The notes: generated by a model not told the origin, from the sequence alone. 10,991 bases of DNA from DATKSS01 sp049582065 (GCA_049582065.1 JBAUTF010000212.1:1-10991); one strand, 5' to 3'. Shown: positions 1-7,423, counted from the first letter of the stretch. Numbers and translations: made by a program.

Positions 1-902
1 ATGAAGCCGGTCGGAACCTGCTGGCCGGCGTCGATCGCGATCAACGTAGATACGTGGTCGAGAAGGTTCTCGCCCACGCCTGGCAGCTCGAGCACCCTCT
101 TCACTCCGATCTCGTCCAGGACCTCGCGCCCGCCGACGCCGCTCCTCTGGAGTATCTGCGGTGAGTTGTAGGCCCCGGCGGCCAGCACTATCCTGCCGCC
201 TTCGATCACGTCGCCCCCGGCCAGGCGAACCCCGACCGCCCTCCCATTCTTGAACGCGATGGTGTCGACCAGCGCGTCGGCCTTGATGGTCAGATTGGGG
301 CGAGGTCGGGCGGCGGCAATGTAGGTGAGGAGTGTGCTCTGCCGCTGCCGCTCCTTGAGATTTCTCGGCAGCGGTCCGACGCCAAATGCCCCAGGTTGGT
401 TGAGGTCGTCGACCGCGCCGTGCCCCAGCTCGAGACACGCCGATCGAACAGCATTCTGAAATTCATTCAATGGCTCACGCTCGACGTGGATCGGACCTGC
501 ATCGCCGTGGTACGGAGCATCGCCAAAGTCTCTGTCGGTTTCAAGGCGGTTGAAGTAGGGCAGGCACTGCTCCCAGCTCCAGGAGGGCAAACCGCGCGCG
601 GCCCAGCCGTCGTAGTCCTGGGGTTGGCCCCGGAGGGCGAAGCTCGAGTTGACGCATGAGCTCCCTCCCAGGATCCGGCCGCGCGGCAGCGCACTTCGAG
701 CCTGGCGGTCTAGGTAGTCCCAGTCGTATTCATTGACCCCGCTTCCGAGCCGCACGTACCGAACGGCGTCCGGAACGTTTTCCCCTGGGTCTGGGCCGGC
801 TTCGAGCAAAAGGATCTTGACCGCTGGATCCTGGCTCAGCCGGCTCGCGACCACCCCGCCACCCGAACCCGACCCGACGACGATGACGTCATATGCAGAC
901 AT
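1..902 (-). CDS. GMC-family flavin oxidoreductase, N-terminal 300 residues (3' end beyond the left edge)
   Basis: FAD-dependent oxidoreductase of the glucose-methanol-choline family (choline, alcohol or sugar dehydrogenase/oxidase type). The reading frame stays open from an ATG at 902 to the left edge. Visible signatures are the N-terminal FAD-binding GSGSGG (residues 10-15), a dinucleotide-fold acidic end LLLEAG (31-36), the first GMC signature GRILGGSSCVNS (75-86), and the second signature AGAYNSPQILQRSGVG near residues 240-255. The family usually has 500-560 residues, so the substrate-binding part and the catalytic His/Asn pair lie outside the window. The gene follows the zinc alcohol dehydrogenase by 22 bases on the same strand and is probably co-transcribed with it. 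No clear -10 hexamer or strong ribosome site precedes the ATG, consistent with an internal operon gene. The family call is secure; the substrate is unknown. Confidence 0.9.
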   Translation of the reverse strand, partial: MSAYDVIVVGSGSGGGVVASRLSQDPAVKILLLEAGPDPGENVPDAVRYVRLGSGVNEYDWDYLDRQARSALPRGRILGGSSCVNSSFALRGQPQDYDGWAARGLPSWSWEQCLPYFNRLETDRDFGDAPYHGDAGPIHVEREPLNEFQNAVRSACLELGHGAVDDLNQPGAFGVGPLPRNLKERQRQSTLLTYIAAARPRPNLTIKADALVDTIAFKNGRAVGVRLAGGDVIEGGRIVLAAGAYNSPQILQRSGVGGREVLDEIGVKRVLELPGVGENLLDHVSTLIAIDAGQQVPTGF

Positions 903-924
903 CGTTCTCGCTGCGGATTCGTAC

Positions 925-1962
925 CTATGGAGTCAGGACGATTTTGGTCGCTTCGCGGGCCGCAAACATGCGGTAGGCCTCCTCGGCCTGGTCGAGCTTC
1001 ATCCGGTGGCTGATGATCTTCTCCGGATGCAGGCGCCCGGCGGCGACGAGGTCGAGCAGCGGCCTCATGTAAGCCTGCACGTTGCACCAGCCCGCGCGAA
1101 AAGTGAGCGACTTCAGCCACATGCGCAGGTATGGGAAATCGCCCTGCACCGCGCTCGGCACACCGACCATCGAGATGGTCCCCCCGCCGCGGACGCAGTG
1201 GATTGCGGTGTCGACTGCGGGCAGCAGGCCGACGCATTCGATGCTGGAGTCGGCGCCGATGCCACCGGTCTGGCTCTCGATCGCTTCGATCGGATGCCTC
1301 GAATTGGGATTGATCGGGATCCCGCCGAGCTCCTGCGCGACCTCGAGCCGGGAATCGACCATGTCGACGACGAAGATCTTGGCGGGACCGAACAGCTGAG
1401 CGCACATGGTGGCCATCAGTCCGACCGGGCCGGCGCCGATGATGGCGACGTTGTCGCCCGGCTTGATCTCAGCCCGTTCAGCGCCGAAGAACCCGGTGGA
1501 GAGGATGTCACCCACGAAGATCGCCTGCTCGTCGGTCATGCCCGCAGGGATAGGCTCCATGGAATGGTCGGCGTTGGGCACGACCACGTACTCGGCCTGG
1601 CCGCCACCGAGGCCGCCGAAATACTCCCCGTGCCCGAACGTGGCCTTGTCGACGCACTGGTTGAACCATCCCTTGCGACACAAGGCGCAATGTCCGCATG
1701 AGGTGAAGAAACTCGCCACCACGCGGTCGCCCGACTTGAACCGCTTGACCTCGGATCCGACGTCCTCGACCACGCCGACGAACTCGTGGCCGAGCACCGC
1801 GCCTTCGTTCATCGGCGTGTGGCCGTGATAGATGTGGAGATCGGAGCCGCAGACGGCCCCCAGCGTGACCCTGACCAGGGTGTCCCCCGACCCGCTGATC
1901 GAAGGTTTCGGCACATCGACGACCTTCACGTCGCCCTCGCCTCGATAGGTCAGCGCCTTCAT
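925..1962 (-). CDS. Zinc-dependent medium-chain alcohol dehydrogenase
   Basis: A 345-residue medium-chain dehydrogenase/reductase that should oxidise an alcohol or aldehyde adduct with NAD. Catalytic zinc ligands are visible as C38 (AVCGSD) and H59-E60 (GHE). The structural zinc lobe is C89, C92, C95 and C103. The Rossmann fold has GAGPVG (176-181), and the following strand ends in D200 (VVD), which favours NAD over NADP. Length is normal for the family. The GDILSTGFFGAERA stretch resembles the formaldehyde/threonine-dehydrogenase-like branch, but the substrate cannot be assigned. It is the first gene of a probable two-gene operon with the GMC oxidoreductase, and the two could act on related alcohol substrates (inference). 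The ATG at 1962 lies 9 bases after a TAGAAT hexamer, so the mRNA probably has almost no leader. It is divergent from the short-chain dehydrogenase. Confidence 0.92.
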   Translation of the reverse strand: MKALTYRGEGDVKVVDVPKPSISGSGDTLVRVTLGAVCGSDLHIYHGHTPMNEGAVLGHEFVGVVEDVGSEVKRFKSGDRVVASFFTSCGHCALCRKGWFNQCVDKATFGHGEYFGGLGGGQAEYVVVPNADHSMEPIPAGMTDEQAIFVGDILSTGFFGAERAEIKPGDNVAIIGAGPVGLMATMCAQLFGPAKIFVVDMVDSRLEVAQELGGIPINPNSRHPIEAIESQTGGIGADSSIECVGLLPAVDTAIHCVRGGGTISMVGVPSAVQGDFPYLRMWLKSLTFRAGWCNVQAYMRPLLDLVAAGRLHPEKIISHRMKLDQAEEAYRMFAAREATKIVLTP

Positions 1963-1971
1963 GTGACCGCG

Positions 1972-1977
1972 ATTCTA
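1972..1977 (-). promoter_or_regulatory. Putative -10 element for the zinc alcohol dehydrogenase
   Basis: On the minus strand the hexamer TAGAAT (5 of 6 to TATAAT) ends 9 bases before the ATG at 1962. Transcription starting 6-7 bases downstream would leave a leader of 2-3 bases. No Shine-Dalgarno sequence is present. No convincing -35 is seen. Inferred by position and consensus only. Confidence 0.5.
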
Positions 1978-1987
1978 CTGCCGCCCA

Positions 1988-1993
1988 TAAGCT
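1988..1993 (+). promoter_or_regulatory. Putative -10 element for the short-chain dehydrogenase
   Basis: TAAGCT fits the TANNNT pattern and ends exactly 6 bases before the GTG at 2000, so the predicted transcription start falls on or next to the start codon (leaderless). It sits 10 bases from the opposing -10 of the alcohol dehydrogenase. The two divergent promoters therefore overlap and are probably mutually influenced. Confidence 0.5.
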
Positions 1994-1999
1994 AGCCAC

Positions 2000-2803
2000 G
2001 TGAGGCTGAGGGGCGCGGTCGTGGTCATCACTGGGGCGTCGAGCGGCATCGGGGCGGCCACAGCCCTCGCTTTTGCACGGCGGGGCGCCAGGCTGGAGCT
2101 CGGCGCACGGCGGCTCGACCGCCTCAACACGGTGGCCGTGAAGTGCCGCCAGGCCGGATCGCCGGAGGTCAACCCACGGCTTCTCGACGTGGGCCAGCGC
2201 TCGCACGCCCGGGCGTTCATCGCCGCGGCCATCCGCGACCATGAGCGGCTCGACGTGCTGGTGAACAATGCAGGCGTCGGTTGGATGGGGCGATTGCACC
2301 AGATGCCCGACGAGAAGATCGACGAGCTGATCGCCACCAACCTCAAGGGCGTGATCTCGACCACCCAGGCTGCCCTGCCGTGGATGCTCGAGCGCCGGCG
2401 CGGCGTGATCATCAACGTCGCCTCGGTGGTCGGATTCCGGGCCTCGCCCTACTCCGCGATCTACTCGGCCACCAAGCACGCGGTGGTCGGCTTCTCCCAC
2501 GCGCTGCGCGGCGAGCTGTCGGGCACAGGCGTGAAGGTATGCACGGTCTACCCGGGCGTCACGGGCGGGACAGAGTTCTTCGACGACACCGAGCGCCCCG
2601 TCGGACCCGAGTACCCCGCGTCATGGGTCGCGAGCCTGATCGTCCGGACCGCCCGCTACCCGCGACGCGACGCGATGGTCCTGCCGATCCGCCTGGGACA
2701 CCTCGCGGAGCCGGTGTTTGGGGGCTTGATGGACCACGCGCTCGGCGAGGCCAGGCGTCGCGTTTCACCTCATCTCGCCGGCGCCGGCCGGCTGGAAAGC
2801 TAA
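2000..2803 (+). CDS. Short-chain dehydrogenase/reductase (classical SDR)
   Basis: A 267-residue NAD(P)-dependent oxidoreductase with a Rossmann fold. The cofactor motif TGASSGIG is at residues 11-18, R37-R38 after the second strand suggest NADP preference, and D64 follows as the adenine contact. NNAG is at 89-92. The catalytic tetrad is complete: N114, S142, Y155 and K159 (YSATK). The YPG motif at 184-186 follows. The C-terminal ~60 residues are Arg-rich and probably define the substrate pocket; the substrate is unknown. The start is a GTG at 2000, chosen because the cofactor motif begins about 10 residues in and a -10-like hexamer lies 6 bases upstream. The stop (2801-2803) is two bases from the stop of the opposing DUF72 gene, with no terminator between. 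Confidence 0.92.
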   Translation: MRLRGAVVVITGASSGIGAATALAFARRGARLELGARRLDRLNTVAVKCRQAGSPEVNPRLLDVGQRSHARAFIAAAIRDHERLDVLVNNAGVGWMGRLHQMPDEKIDELIATNLKGVISTTQAALPWMLERRRGVIINVASVVGFRASPYSAIYSATKHAVVGFSHALRGELSGTGVKVCTVYPGVTGGTEFFDDTERPVGPEYPASWVASLIVRTARYPRRDAMVLPIRLGHLAEPVFGGLMDHALGEARRRVSPHLAGAGRLES

Positions 2804-2805
2804 GG

Positions 2806-3708
2806 CTACTTCTGCCAGGCCTCGATCAGCCTCTCCAGCTGTTGTGCGTTCTTGACCGAATAGTTCGAGTAGTTGTTGTTCATCAGCGCATGCACCTGCG
2901 CGGCCGAGCGCTCCATCTCCTTGATGCGCGGCACCCACTCCGCCAGCTCCTCGTCCTTGTAGTCGTAGCGAAATCGGAGGTTGGGCGGCGCGCCCTTGAT
3001 GTCCCACGTTTCGTGATTGCGGCCATGGAACCGGATGACTGCGAGCTTGCTCGAGGTGACGTCGAAGACCGGGGGCATGCTCGTCTTGTGGCCGGGAGGC
3101 ACGTCGACCGCGACGAACGGTATGTCGCGTGAGCGCAGGAAGGCGAGCGTCCCGTCTTGGTGCCGGGCATCGAGCCATTCCGGCTTGCGAAACTCGACCG
3201 CGACCTCGAACCCGAACATGCGCTCCTGGCACTGCTCGATGTACGCGAGCGAGCGCGATGACGGAAGGAACCACGGCGGGAACTGGAAGAAGACGGCGCC
3301 CAGCTTGCCTGCAGCCCGCAGCGGCTCGAGGGCGGCGCGAAACCGCTCCCACGACTCGTCCACGAGCTCATCCGGCATCTGCTCGAGGTAGATGTTCTTT
3401 TCGCGCAGGTTGTCCGGCAGCTCGTCGCGGATGTCCTTGGGCAGCGCCATCGGCTGAGTCGGGTGGTTGGTGAAAAGTGAGAACGACTTGACGTCGAACG
3501 TGAAGCCGGCCGGGGTGCGAGCCACCCAAAGCTCGGAGTTCTCAGGTTTGGGCATTCCGTAGTAGGTGGAGTCCACCTCGACCAGCGAGAACTGCGTGGC
3601 GTAGAAGTTGAGGCGCTCCTCCGACGTCTTGACGTTGAGCGGATAGAAGAGCTTGGAGTCGATCAGCGACTTGTCGATCCACCCCGCGATCCCGCAGCGA
3701 ACCGTCAT
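2806..3708 (-). CDS. DUF72 family (YecE-like) TIM-barrel protein
   Basis: A 300-residue protein of the DUF72/YecE family, a widespread TIM-barrel fold whose biochemical role is not established. Family-typical blocks are seen in order: the N-terminal CGIAGW (5-10), VEVDSTYYGMP (43-53), FDVKSF (71-76), FQFPPWF (141-147), VEFRKPEW (171-178), RFHGRN (226-231), and a final Asn/Tyr-rich stretch NNNYSNYSVKNA (277-288). Length is slightly above the usual 240-290. There is no signal peptide or membrane segment, so it is cytoplasmic. The ATG at 3708 lies exactly 6 bases after a TACGAT hexamer, pointing to a leaderless mRNA. It is divergent from the adenylate cyclase across 37 bases that hold a perfect dyad, and it is tail-to-tail with the short-chain dehydrogenase. 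Confidence 0.9.
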   Translation of the reverse strand: MTVRCGIAGWIDKSLIDSKLFYPLNVKTSEERLNFYATQFSLVEVDSTYYGMPKPENSELWVARTPAGFTFDVKSFSLFTNHPTQPMALPKDIRDELPDNLREKNIYLEQMPDELVDESWERFRAALEPLRAAGKLGAVFFQFPPWFLPSSRSLAYIEQCQERMFGFEVAVEFRKPEWLDARHQDGTLAFLRSRDIPFVAVDVPPGHKTSMPPVFDVTSSKLAVIRFHGRNHETWDIKGAPPNLRFRYDYKDEELAEWVPRIKEMERSAAQVHALMNNNYSNYSVKNAQQLERLIEAWQK

Positions 3709-3714
3709 CGCTCG

Positions 3715-3720
3715 ATCGTA
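3715..3720 (-). promoter_or_regulatory. Putative -10 element for the DUF72 gene
   Basis: Minus-strand TACGAT, 6 bases before the ATG at 3708, gives a predicted start of transcription on the start codon. The same hexamer at similar spacing precedes the 98-residue unknown gene at 8420. The upstream dyad (3726-3744) would lie in the -35/-10 spacer region of this promoter. Confidence 0.5.
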
Positions 3721-3725
3721 ATCAC

Positions 3726-3744
3726 AACCTGCGCGAAGCAGGTT
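3726..3744. promoter_or_regulatory. Perfect 7-bp inverted repeat abutting the adenylate cyclase start
   Basis: AACCTGC, a 5-base centre GCGAA, then GCAGGTT form a perfect dyad whose right arm ends one base before the cyclase ATG (3746). It may be a protein operator serving both divergent genes, since it falls in the spacer of the DUF72 promoter. Alternatively it may be an mRNA hairpin burying the only AGG-like ribosome-site bases of the cyclase. The dyad is seen directly; its function is inferred. Confidence 0.5.
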
Positions 3745-3745
3745 T

Positions 3746-5944
3746 ATGATCCCTCCGCCCGTGGGCCGCTACATCCGCTACTGGTACACCTACCGGACCG
3801 TCGTGGCGGTCGTCATGGCGCTGGTCCTCAGCGGCGCCATCTACTGGCTTTACACACAACAGGTGGCATGCGACGCGGGACCCAATGGATGCCTGGTCAA
3901 GCTCGCCGTCCACCCAGAGGACCGCTTGTTCGCGAACCAGACAGACCCGGGCCCGGGCGTCGTGATCGTCGGCATCGACAACAAGACCGTTCAGGACCCT
4001 GCGATCGGGACCTACCCGATCCCTCGCAACCTGTACGCGGATGCGCTGCAGAGGCTCGAAAAGGATGGAGCCCTGGTCGTGGGCTTCGACGTCGAGTTCC
4101 ATGACCCGCGCGGCGCCCAGGACACCGCCCTCGCCAAAGCCCTTGCCGCGAGCACGATCCCGGTGGTCCTGTCGTACCCGGCTTCCGTCCTCGAGGACAT
4201 CCAGTCGCATCCGGGCAAGGTGGTGCAGGCTGGTCCGTCGTCGAATCCGCAGGGCATCGACCAGATCCCCTTGCGAGAGTTCCGCTGCCTGGACTCGAAC
4301 CCCGACGAAAAGGTGCCATGCCTGCAGCCGAACCCAAACGTGTTGCTGGGATCGACCGACCTCGTGCTCGACGCCGACGGAGTCGTTCGAAGGGTTCCCC
4401 TTTTCGTGCAGCCGGCCTGCTACGCGATCGGAAGCTGCACCACGCCCCTGATCGACACCTTCGGATTCGCCGCCTTCCGAGCATCTCAGCCTGACTACCA
4501 GAACTTCCCGGAGCCGCAGGAATCGGGTGGGACGGCGAGCGTGGGAACGGGATTCGGCATGTCCGTCGATTCCAAGGGCGCCGCGCTGATCAACTTCTCG
4601 GGGCCGCCGAACAACTTTGTCCACTACAACCACTACGTTTCGCTGGCAGACGTGATCAGCGGCGCCGCGCCGGCTGACATGTTCAAGGGCAGCATCGTCC
4701 TGGTCGGCGCTTACGACCTCTCGGGAGTCAATGACGAGCAGCTGGTAACGACCAGTGCCGGCAGCAACGGCACGCTTTCGATGGCCGGTGTCGAGATCCA
4801 CGCCAACATCGTCCAGATGCTGCTCGGCGCGCCGTCGAAGCTCCTGACTCCCGAGCCTGTGTGGTTGCTCTTCCTGCTCATTCTCGTGCTGGGTCTGGCG
4901 ACGGCGGTCGGCGTGGCACGGGTCAGCGTGCTCTGGGGGCTGCTCGGCACGGTCGTCGCGTTGGTCGTGTTCACGTTCGCCATGGCGGCGCTCGCGTCCT
5001 TCAACAATTTCGTCGCCGACGTGTTCCACCCATGGCTCGCGATCGCCCTCACCTATTCGGGCGTGACCGCATATCGCTTCCTCTACGAGGACCGCGAGAA
5101 GCGCAAGGTCACGGCCATCTTCGGCCAGTACCTCAAACCCGAGATCGTGGCCCAGCTGGCCAAGACGCGCCGGGGCGTGGACGACATCACGCGGGGCGGG
5201 GAGCGGCGGGACATCACGCTGTTGTTCGTCGACATCCGCGGTTTCACGTCGATGTCGGAGTCGATGGCCCCGCCGGACGTCACCGAGCTGGTCACGACGT
5301 ACCTCGACCACCTCAGCGGCTTGATCTTCAAGTGGGACGGCACCGTCGACAAGTACGTCGGCGACGAGATCATGGCCTTCTGGAACGCCCCTCGCCTGCA
5401 GGACAACCACGCCCTGCTCGCGGTCCGGTGCGCCTACGACCTCGTCAACCACGCGCCCGAGCTCGAGCAGATGCTTCTGGCCAAAGGCCTGCCCCCGATC
5501 CGCTGGGGCATCGGGATCAACAGCGGGCCGGCCGTCGTCGGCAACATGGGCTCCCGGAGCCGCATCCAGTACACCGCGCTGGGCGACACCGTCAACACGG
5601 CCGCGCGGTTCTGCGCGCACGCGCCCGCCTTTCATGTGCTGATCGGCGAGGAGACCTACCAGATGTGCAAGGACTACATCGCGGTGGACCTGGTGCCGGG
5701 CGTCCAGCTGAAAGGCAAGTCCGCTGAGACTTTCCGCATCTACCAGCTCACCGCGATCCGCGAGAGCCCGACCTCTCCCTGGGTGCCTTTCCCTACGGAG
5801 ATGGCGGCCAAGGTCCACCACGACTACACGTCGCAGTACACCCAGCAGACCGTGATCGCGGCGGGGGAATCCGGCTCGCGCGACATCCTGGTGGGCGAGG
5901 CGGCCGAACAGGCGATGGCCCGCGAGGGCATCTCCCCGAACTAG
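3746..5944 (+). CDS. Membrane adenylate cyclase with CHASE2 sensor domain (class III)
   Basis: A 732-residue receptor-type nucleotidyl cyclase, expected to make cAMP from ATP on the cytoplasmic side in response to an extracytoplasmic signal. Order: one N-terminal membrane helix (about 17-37), a CHASE2 sensor (about 40-360, with VVIVGIDNKT and VVGFDVEFHD), three membrane helices (about 371-445), a short linker with FGQYLKPEIV, and the class III catalytic domain (about 485-690). Metal-binding aspartates are D496 (FVDIRGFT) and D540 (YVGDEIM). K536 and D614 are the adenine-selecting pair, which favours cyclase activity on ATP. N617 and R621 (VNTAAR) are the transition-state residues. All key residues are present, so it should be active. 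The sensor has three close cysteine pairs. The start is the ATG at 3746, just after a 7-bp dyad. The last ~40 residues have no recognised domain. The stop is one base from the stop of the opposing kinase. Confidence 0.93.
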   Translation: MIPPPVGRYIRYWYTYRTVVAVVMALVLSGAIYWLYTQQVACDAGPNGCLVKLAVHPEDRLFANQTDPGPGVVIVGIDNKTVQDPAIGTYPIPRNLYADALQRLEKDGALVVGFDVEFHDPRGAQDTALAKALAASTIPVVLSYPASVLEDIQSHPGKVVQAGPSSNPQGIDQIPLREFRCLDSNPDEKVPCLQPNPNVLLGSTDLVLDADGVVRRVPLFVQPACYAIGSCTTPLIDTFGFAAFRASQPDYQNFPEPQESGGTASVGTGFGMSVDSKGAALINFSGPPNNFVHYNHYVSLADVISGAAPADMFKGSIVLVGAYDLSGVNDEQLVTTSAGSNGTLSMAGVEIHANIVQMLLGAPSKLLTPEPVWLLFLLILVLGLATAVGVARVSVLWGLLGTVVALVVFTFAMAALASFNNFVADVFHPWLAIALTYSGVTAYRFLYEDREKRKVTAIFGQYLKPEIVAQLAKTRRGVDDITRGGERRDITLLFVDIRGFTSMSESMAPPDVTELVTTYLDHLSGLIFKWDGTVDKYVGDEIMAFWNAPRLQDNHALLAVRCAYDLVNHAPELEQMLLAKGLPPIRWGIGINSGPAVVGNMGSRSRIQYTALGDTVNTAARFCAHAPAFHVLIGEETYQMCKDYIAVDLVPGVQLKGKSAETFRIYQLTAIRESPTSPWVPFPTEMAAKVHHDYTSQYTQQTVIAAGESGSRDILVGEAAEQAMAREGISPN

Positions 5945-5945
5945 C

Positions 5946-7289
5946 CTAGTGCAGCGGGGTCGCCGCCAAGAGCGCGGCCAGAGCGGATAGCCCAGCGATC
6001 CCGACCAGGACGCCGAGGCAGCCGGTGGCCTTCTTGGTGGTGGGCTTGGCGGGCGGGGTTGGGTTGTAGACGACATGCGCCGGCACCGCCATCGCGGGCT
6101 GGGCGATCGCGATGCCGATCGGAGTGGCGGGCACGACGGCGGCCGGCGCGGCGCCCGGGGCCATGCGCGAGAGATCGGCGCCGGGCTCGAGACTTCGCTG
6201 CCAGCCGGGGCACATCCGGTCCGCCACCCGCGAGATTGTTGTATCGAACTCCTCCCCTGTCTGGAACCGGTCTTCGGGCCGCTTGGCGATCGACTTCAGG
6301 ATCACCTGTTCGAGGATCGGATCGAGGCCCGGCTGGAAGACGGACGGTGGCTTGGGCGGCGCCTGGACGTGCTTGGCCATCAGCGTGAACGGCCCGTCGG
6401 CCTCTGAGGCGGTGAACGGAGGCTGGCCGGTCACCAGCTCGTAAAACATGATTCCCGCCGAGTAGAGGTCGCTGCGCCCGTCAACCCTGCTCGAGGCGAC
6501 CTGTTCGGGCGACATGTACTGCGGGGTGCCGACGGTGGTGCCGGTCTTGGTCGCCGTGCCACCCACGCCGGAGTCGTCGGTGAGCCGGGCGATGCCGAAG
6601 TCGGTGACCTTGACCATGCCGTCGTCCGACAAGAGCACGTTCTCCGGCTTCATGTCCCGGTGCACGATGGCCCGCTTGTGCGCATAGTCGAGGGCCTGCA
6701 GGACACCGTGCATGACGGCGAACACCTGCGGGGGTGGGATGGGCCCCTGTTTGATCCGATCGCGCAGCGATTTGCCTCGGACGAACTCCAGGACGATGTA
6801 GTTCTCGGTGCCCATCAGCTCGAGGTCGTGAACCTGGACCAGGTTGGGATGGCTCGTCCTGGCCATCACCTGGGCCTCCTGGAGGAAGCGCTTCAAGGCC
6901 ACCGGGTCGGCCGCAGCGGAGGCGACCAGCTGCTTGATGGCGACCTCCCGTCCCAGGCCCGGCTGCTCGGCGAGATAGACCGCGCCCATCCCGCCTCGCC
7001 CCAGCTCTCTCTTCACGAGGTACTTGCCGATGTATCGCTCGCCAGGTATCTGGGGCGGGGTCGTGATGCCGGCCATCAAGGGAGGAGGCGTCGACGGCGG
7101 AGGAACGGGGATGAGACGCATCGTCGCCGCCACGTCGGGGAGGTTAGGTGGCGGCGACGGCGCGGGAGCAGCCGGCGAGGGAGTCCCTGGGCTTCCCGCA
7201 CCGGCCTGGTCGGGGGCCGGGGCCCAAGAAGGGACGGCCGGCGGCGGCTGGTTTGAGGAGGGCGTCGACGGCTGACCCGAGTCCGTCAT
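5946..7289 (-). CDS. Hanks-type Ser/Thr protein kinase, tail-anchored
   Basis: A 447-residue eukaryotic-like kinase that phosphorylates Ser/Thr on unknown partners. Residues 1-82 are Pro/Ala/Ser-rich and probably disordered. The kinase domain spans about 88-355: glycine loop GRGGMG (97-102), ATP-anchoring K119, helix-C E138, catalytic HRDMKPEN (H210, D212, N217), DFG (230-232), a Thr-rich activation loop (245-252) and GTPQYMSPEQ (254-263). All catalytic residues are intact. A Pro/Ala-rich linker leads to one hydrophobic helix (about 424-443) preceded by KK, leaving only about four residues beyond it. There are no PASTA or other outer sensor domains, so the input is probably cytoplasmic or via partners. 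The gene is convergent with the adenylate cyclase and divergent from the DUF4870-like gene. The ATG at 7289 lies 10 bases after TAGGCT. Confidence 0.94.
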   Translation of the reverse strand: MTDSGQPSTPSSNQPPPAVPSWAPAPDQAGAGSPGTPSPAAPAPSPPPNLPDVAATMRLIPVPPPSTPPPLMAGITTPPQIPGERYIGKYLVKRELGRGGMGAVYLAEQPGLGREVAIKQLVASAAADPVALKRFLQEAQVMARTSHPNLVQVHDLELMGTENYIVLEFVRGKSLRDRIKQGPIPPPQVFAVMHGVLQALDYAHKRAIVHRDMKPENVLLSDDGMVKVTDFGIARLTDDSGVGGTATKTGTTVGTPQYMSPEQVASSRVDGRSDLYSAGIMFYELVTGQPPFTASEADGPFTLMAKHVQAPPKPPSVFQPGLDPILEQVILKSIAKRPEDRFQTGEEFDTTISRVADRMCPGWQRSLEPGADLSRMAPGAAPAAVVPATPIGIAIAQPAMAVPAHVVYNPTPPAKPTTKKATGCLGVLVGIAGLSALAALLAATPLH

Positions 7290-7299
7290 CTCGTTCGCG

Positions 7300-7305
7300 A
7301 GCCTA
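7300..7305 (-). promoter_or_regulatory. Putative -10 element for the Ser/Thr kinase
   Basis: Minus-strand TAGGCT (TANNNT type) ends 10 bases before the ATG at 7289. This predicts a 3-4 base leader and no Shine-Dalgarno. No good -35 is seen. Positional inference only. Confidence 0.4.
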
Positions 7306-7380
7306 CCAGAGACGGTTCGAATTCAGCCCCCAATGGCCCGATCTGCGGATGACTCTAGCGTTTTCGCGTCATTAGAACCA

Positions 7381-7386
7381 TAATCT
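7381..7386 (+). promoter_or_regulatory. Possible -10 element for the DUF4870-like gene
   Basis: TAATCT (TANNNT), or the overlapping CATAAT at 7379-7384, lies about 40 bases before the ATG at 7424. Unlike most genes here, this one would have a real leader of some 30 bases carrying the ribosome site. The upstream half of the 134-base intergenic region (7290-7423) holds the divergent kinase promoter; no other structure was convincing. Confidence 0.35.
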
Positions 7387-7405
7387 GGCGCGCAACAGCC
7401 AGCGA

Positions 7406-7415
7406 ATAGGAGGAG
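7406..7415 (+). promoter_or_regulatory. Strong Shine-Dalgarno of the DUF4870-like gene
   Basis: The stretch ATAGGAGGAGGAAAG contains an extended match to the anti-Shine-Dalgarno end of 16S rRNA, about 8 bases before the ATG at 7424. It is the only strong ribosome site in the window and fixes this start. It stands out against the SD-less genes around it and suggests high translation. Confidence 0.75.
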
Positions 7416-7423
7416 GAAAGTCC

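Noticed and set aside
733..1701. A 322-codon plus-strand frame across the GMC and alcohol dehydrogenase genes
   Set aside because: It lies opposite two clear enzymes, crosses the gap between them, and has low-complexity Asp/Arg/His composition.
1508..2500. A 330-codon minus-strand frame spanning the alcohol dehydrogenase start and the SDR
   Set aside because: It is antisense to the SDR and out of frame in the dehydrogenase, crosses a divergent promoter, and has no motif.
3722..6076. A 784-codon open frame on the minus strand opposite the adenylate cyclase
   Set aside because: It is antisense to a gene with full CHASE2 and cyclase motifs. Its translation is Arg/Asp/His/Val-rich without domain features, typical of a shadow frame in high-GC DNA.
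7314..7324. GGTTCGAATTC, resembling a tRNA T-loop
   Set aside because: The flanks do not form the T-stem, no acceptor or anticodon arms fit around it, and it lies in the kinase promoter region.
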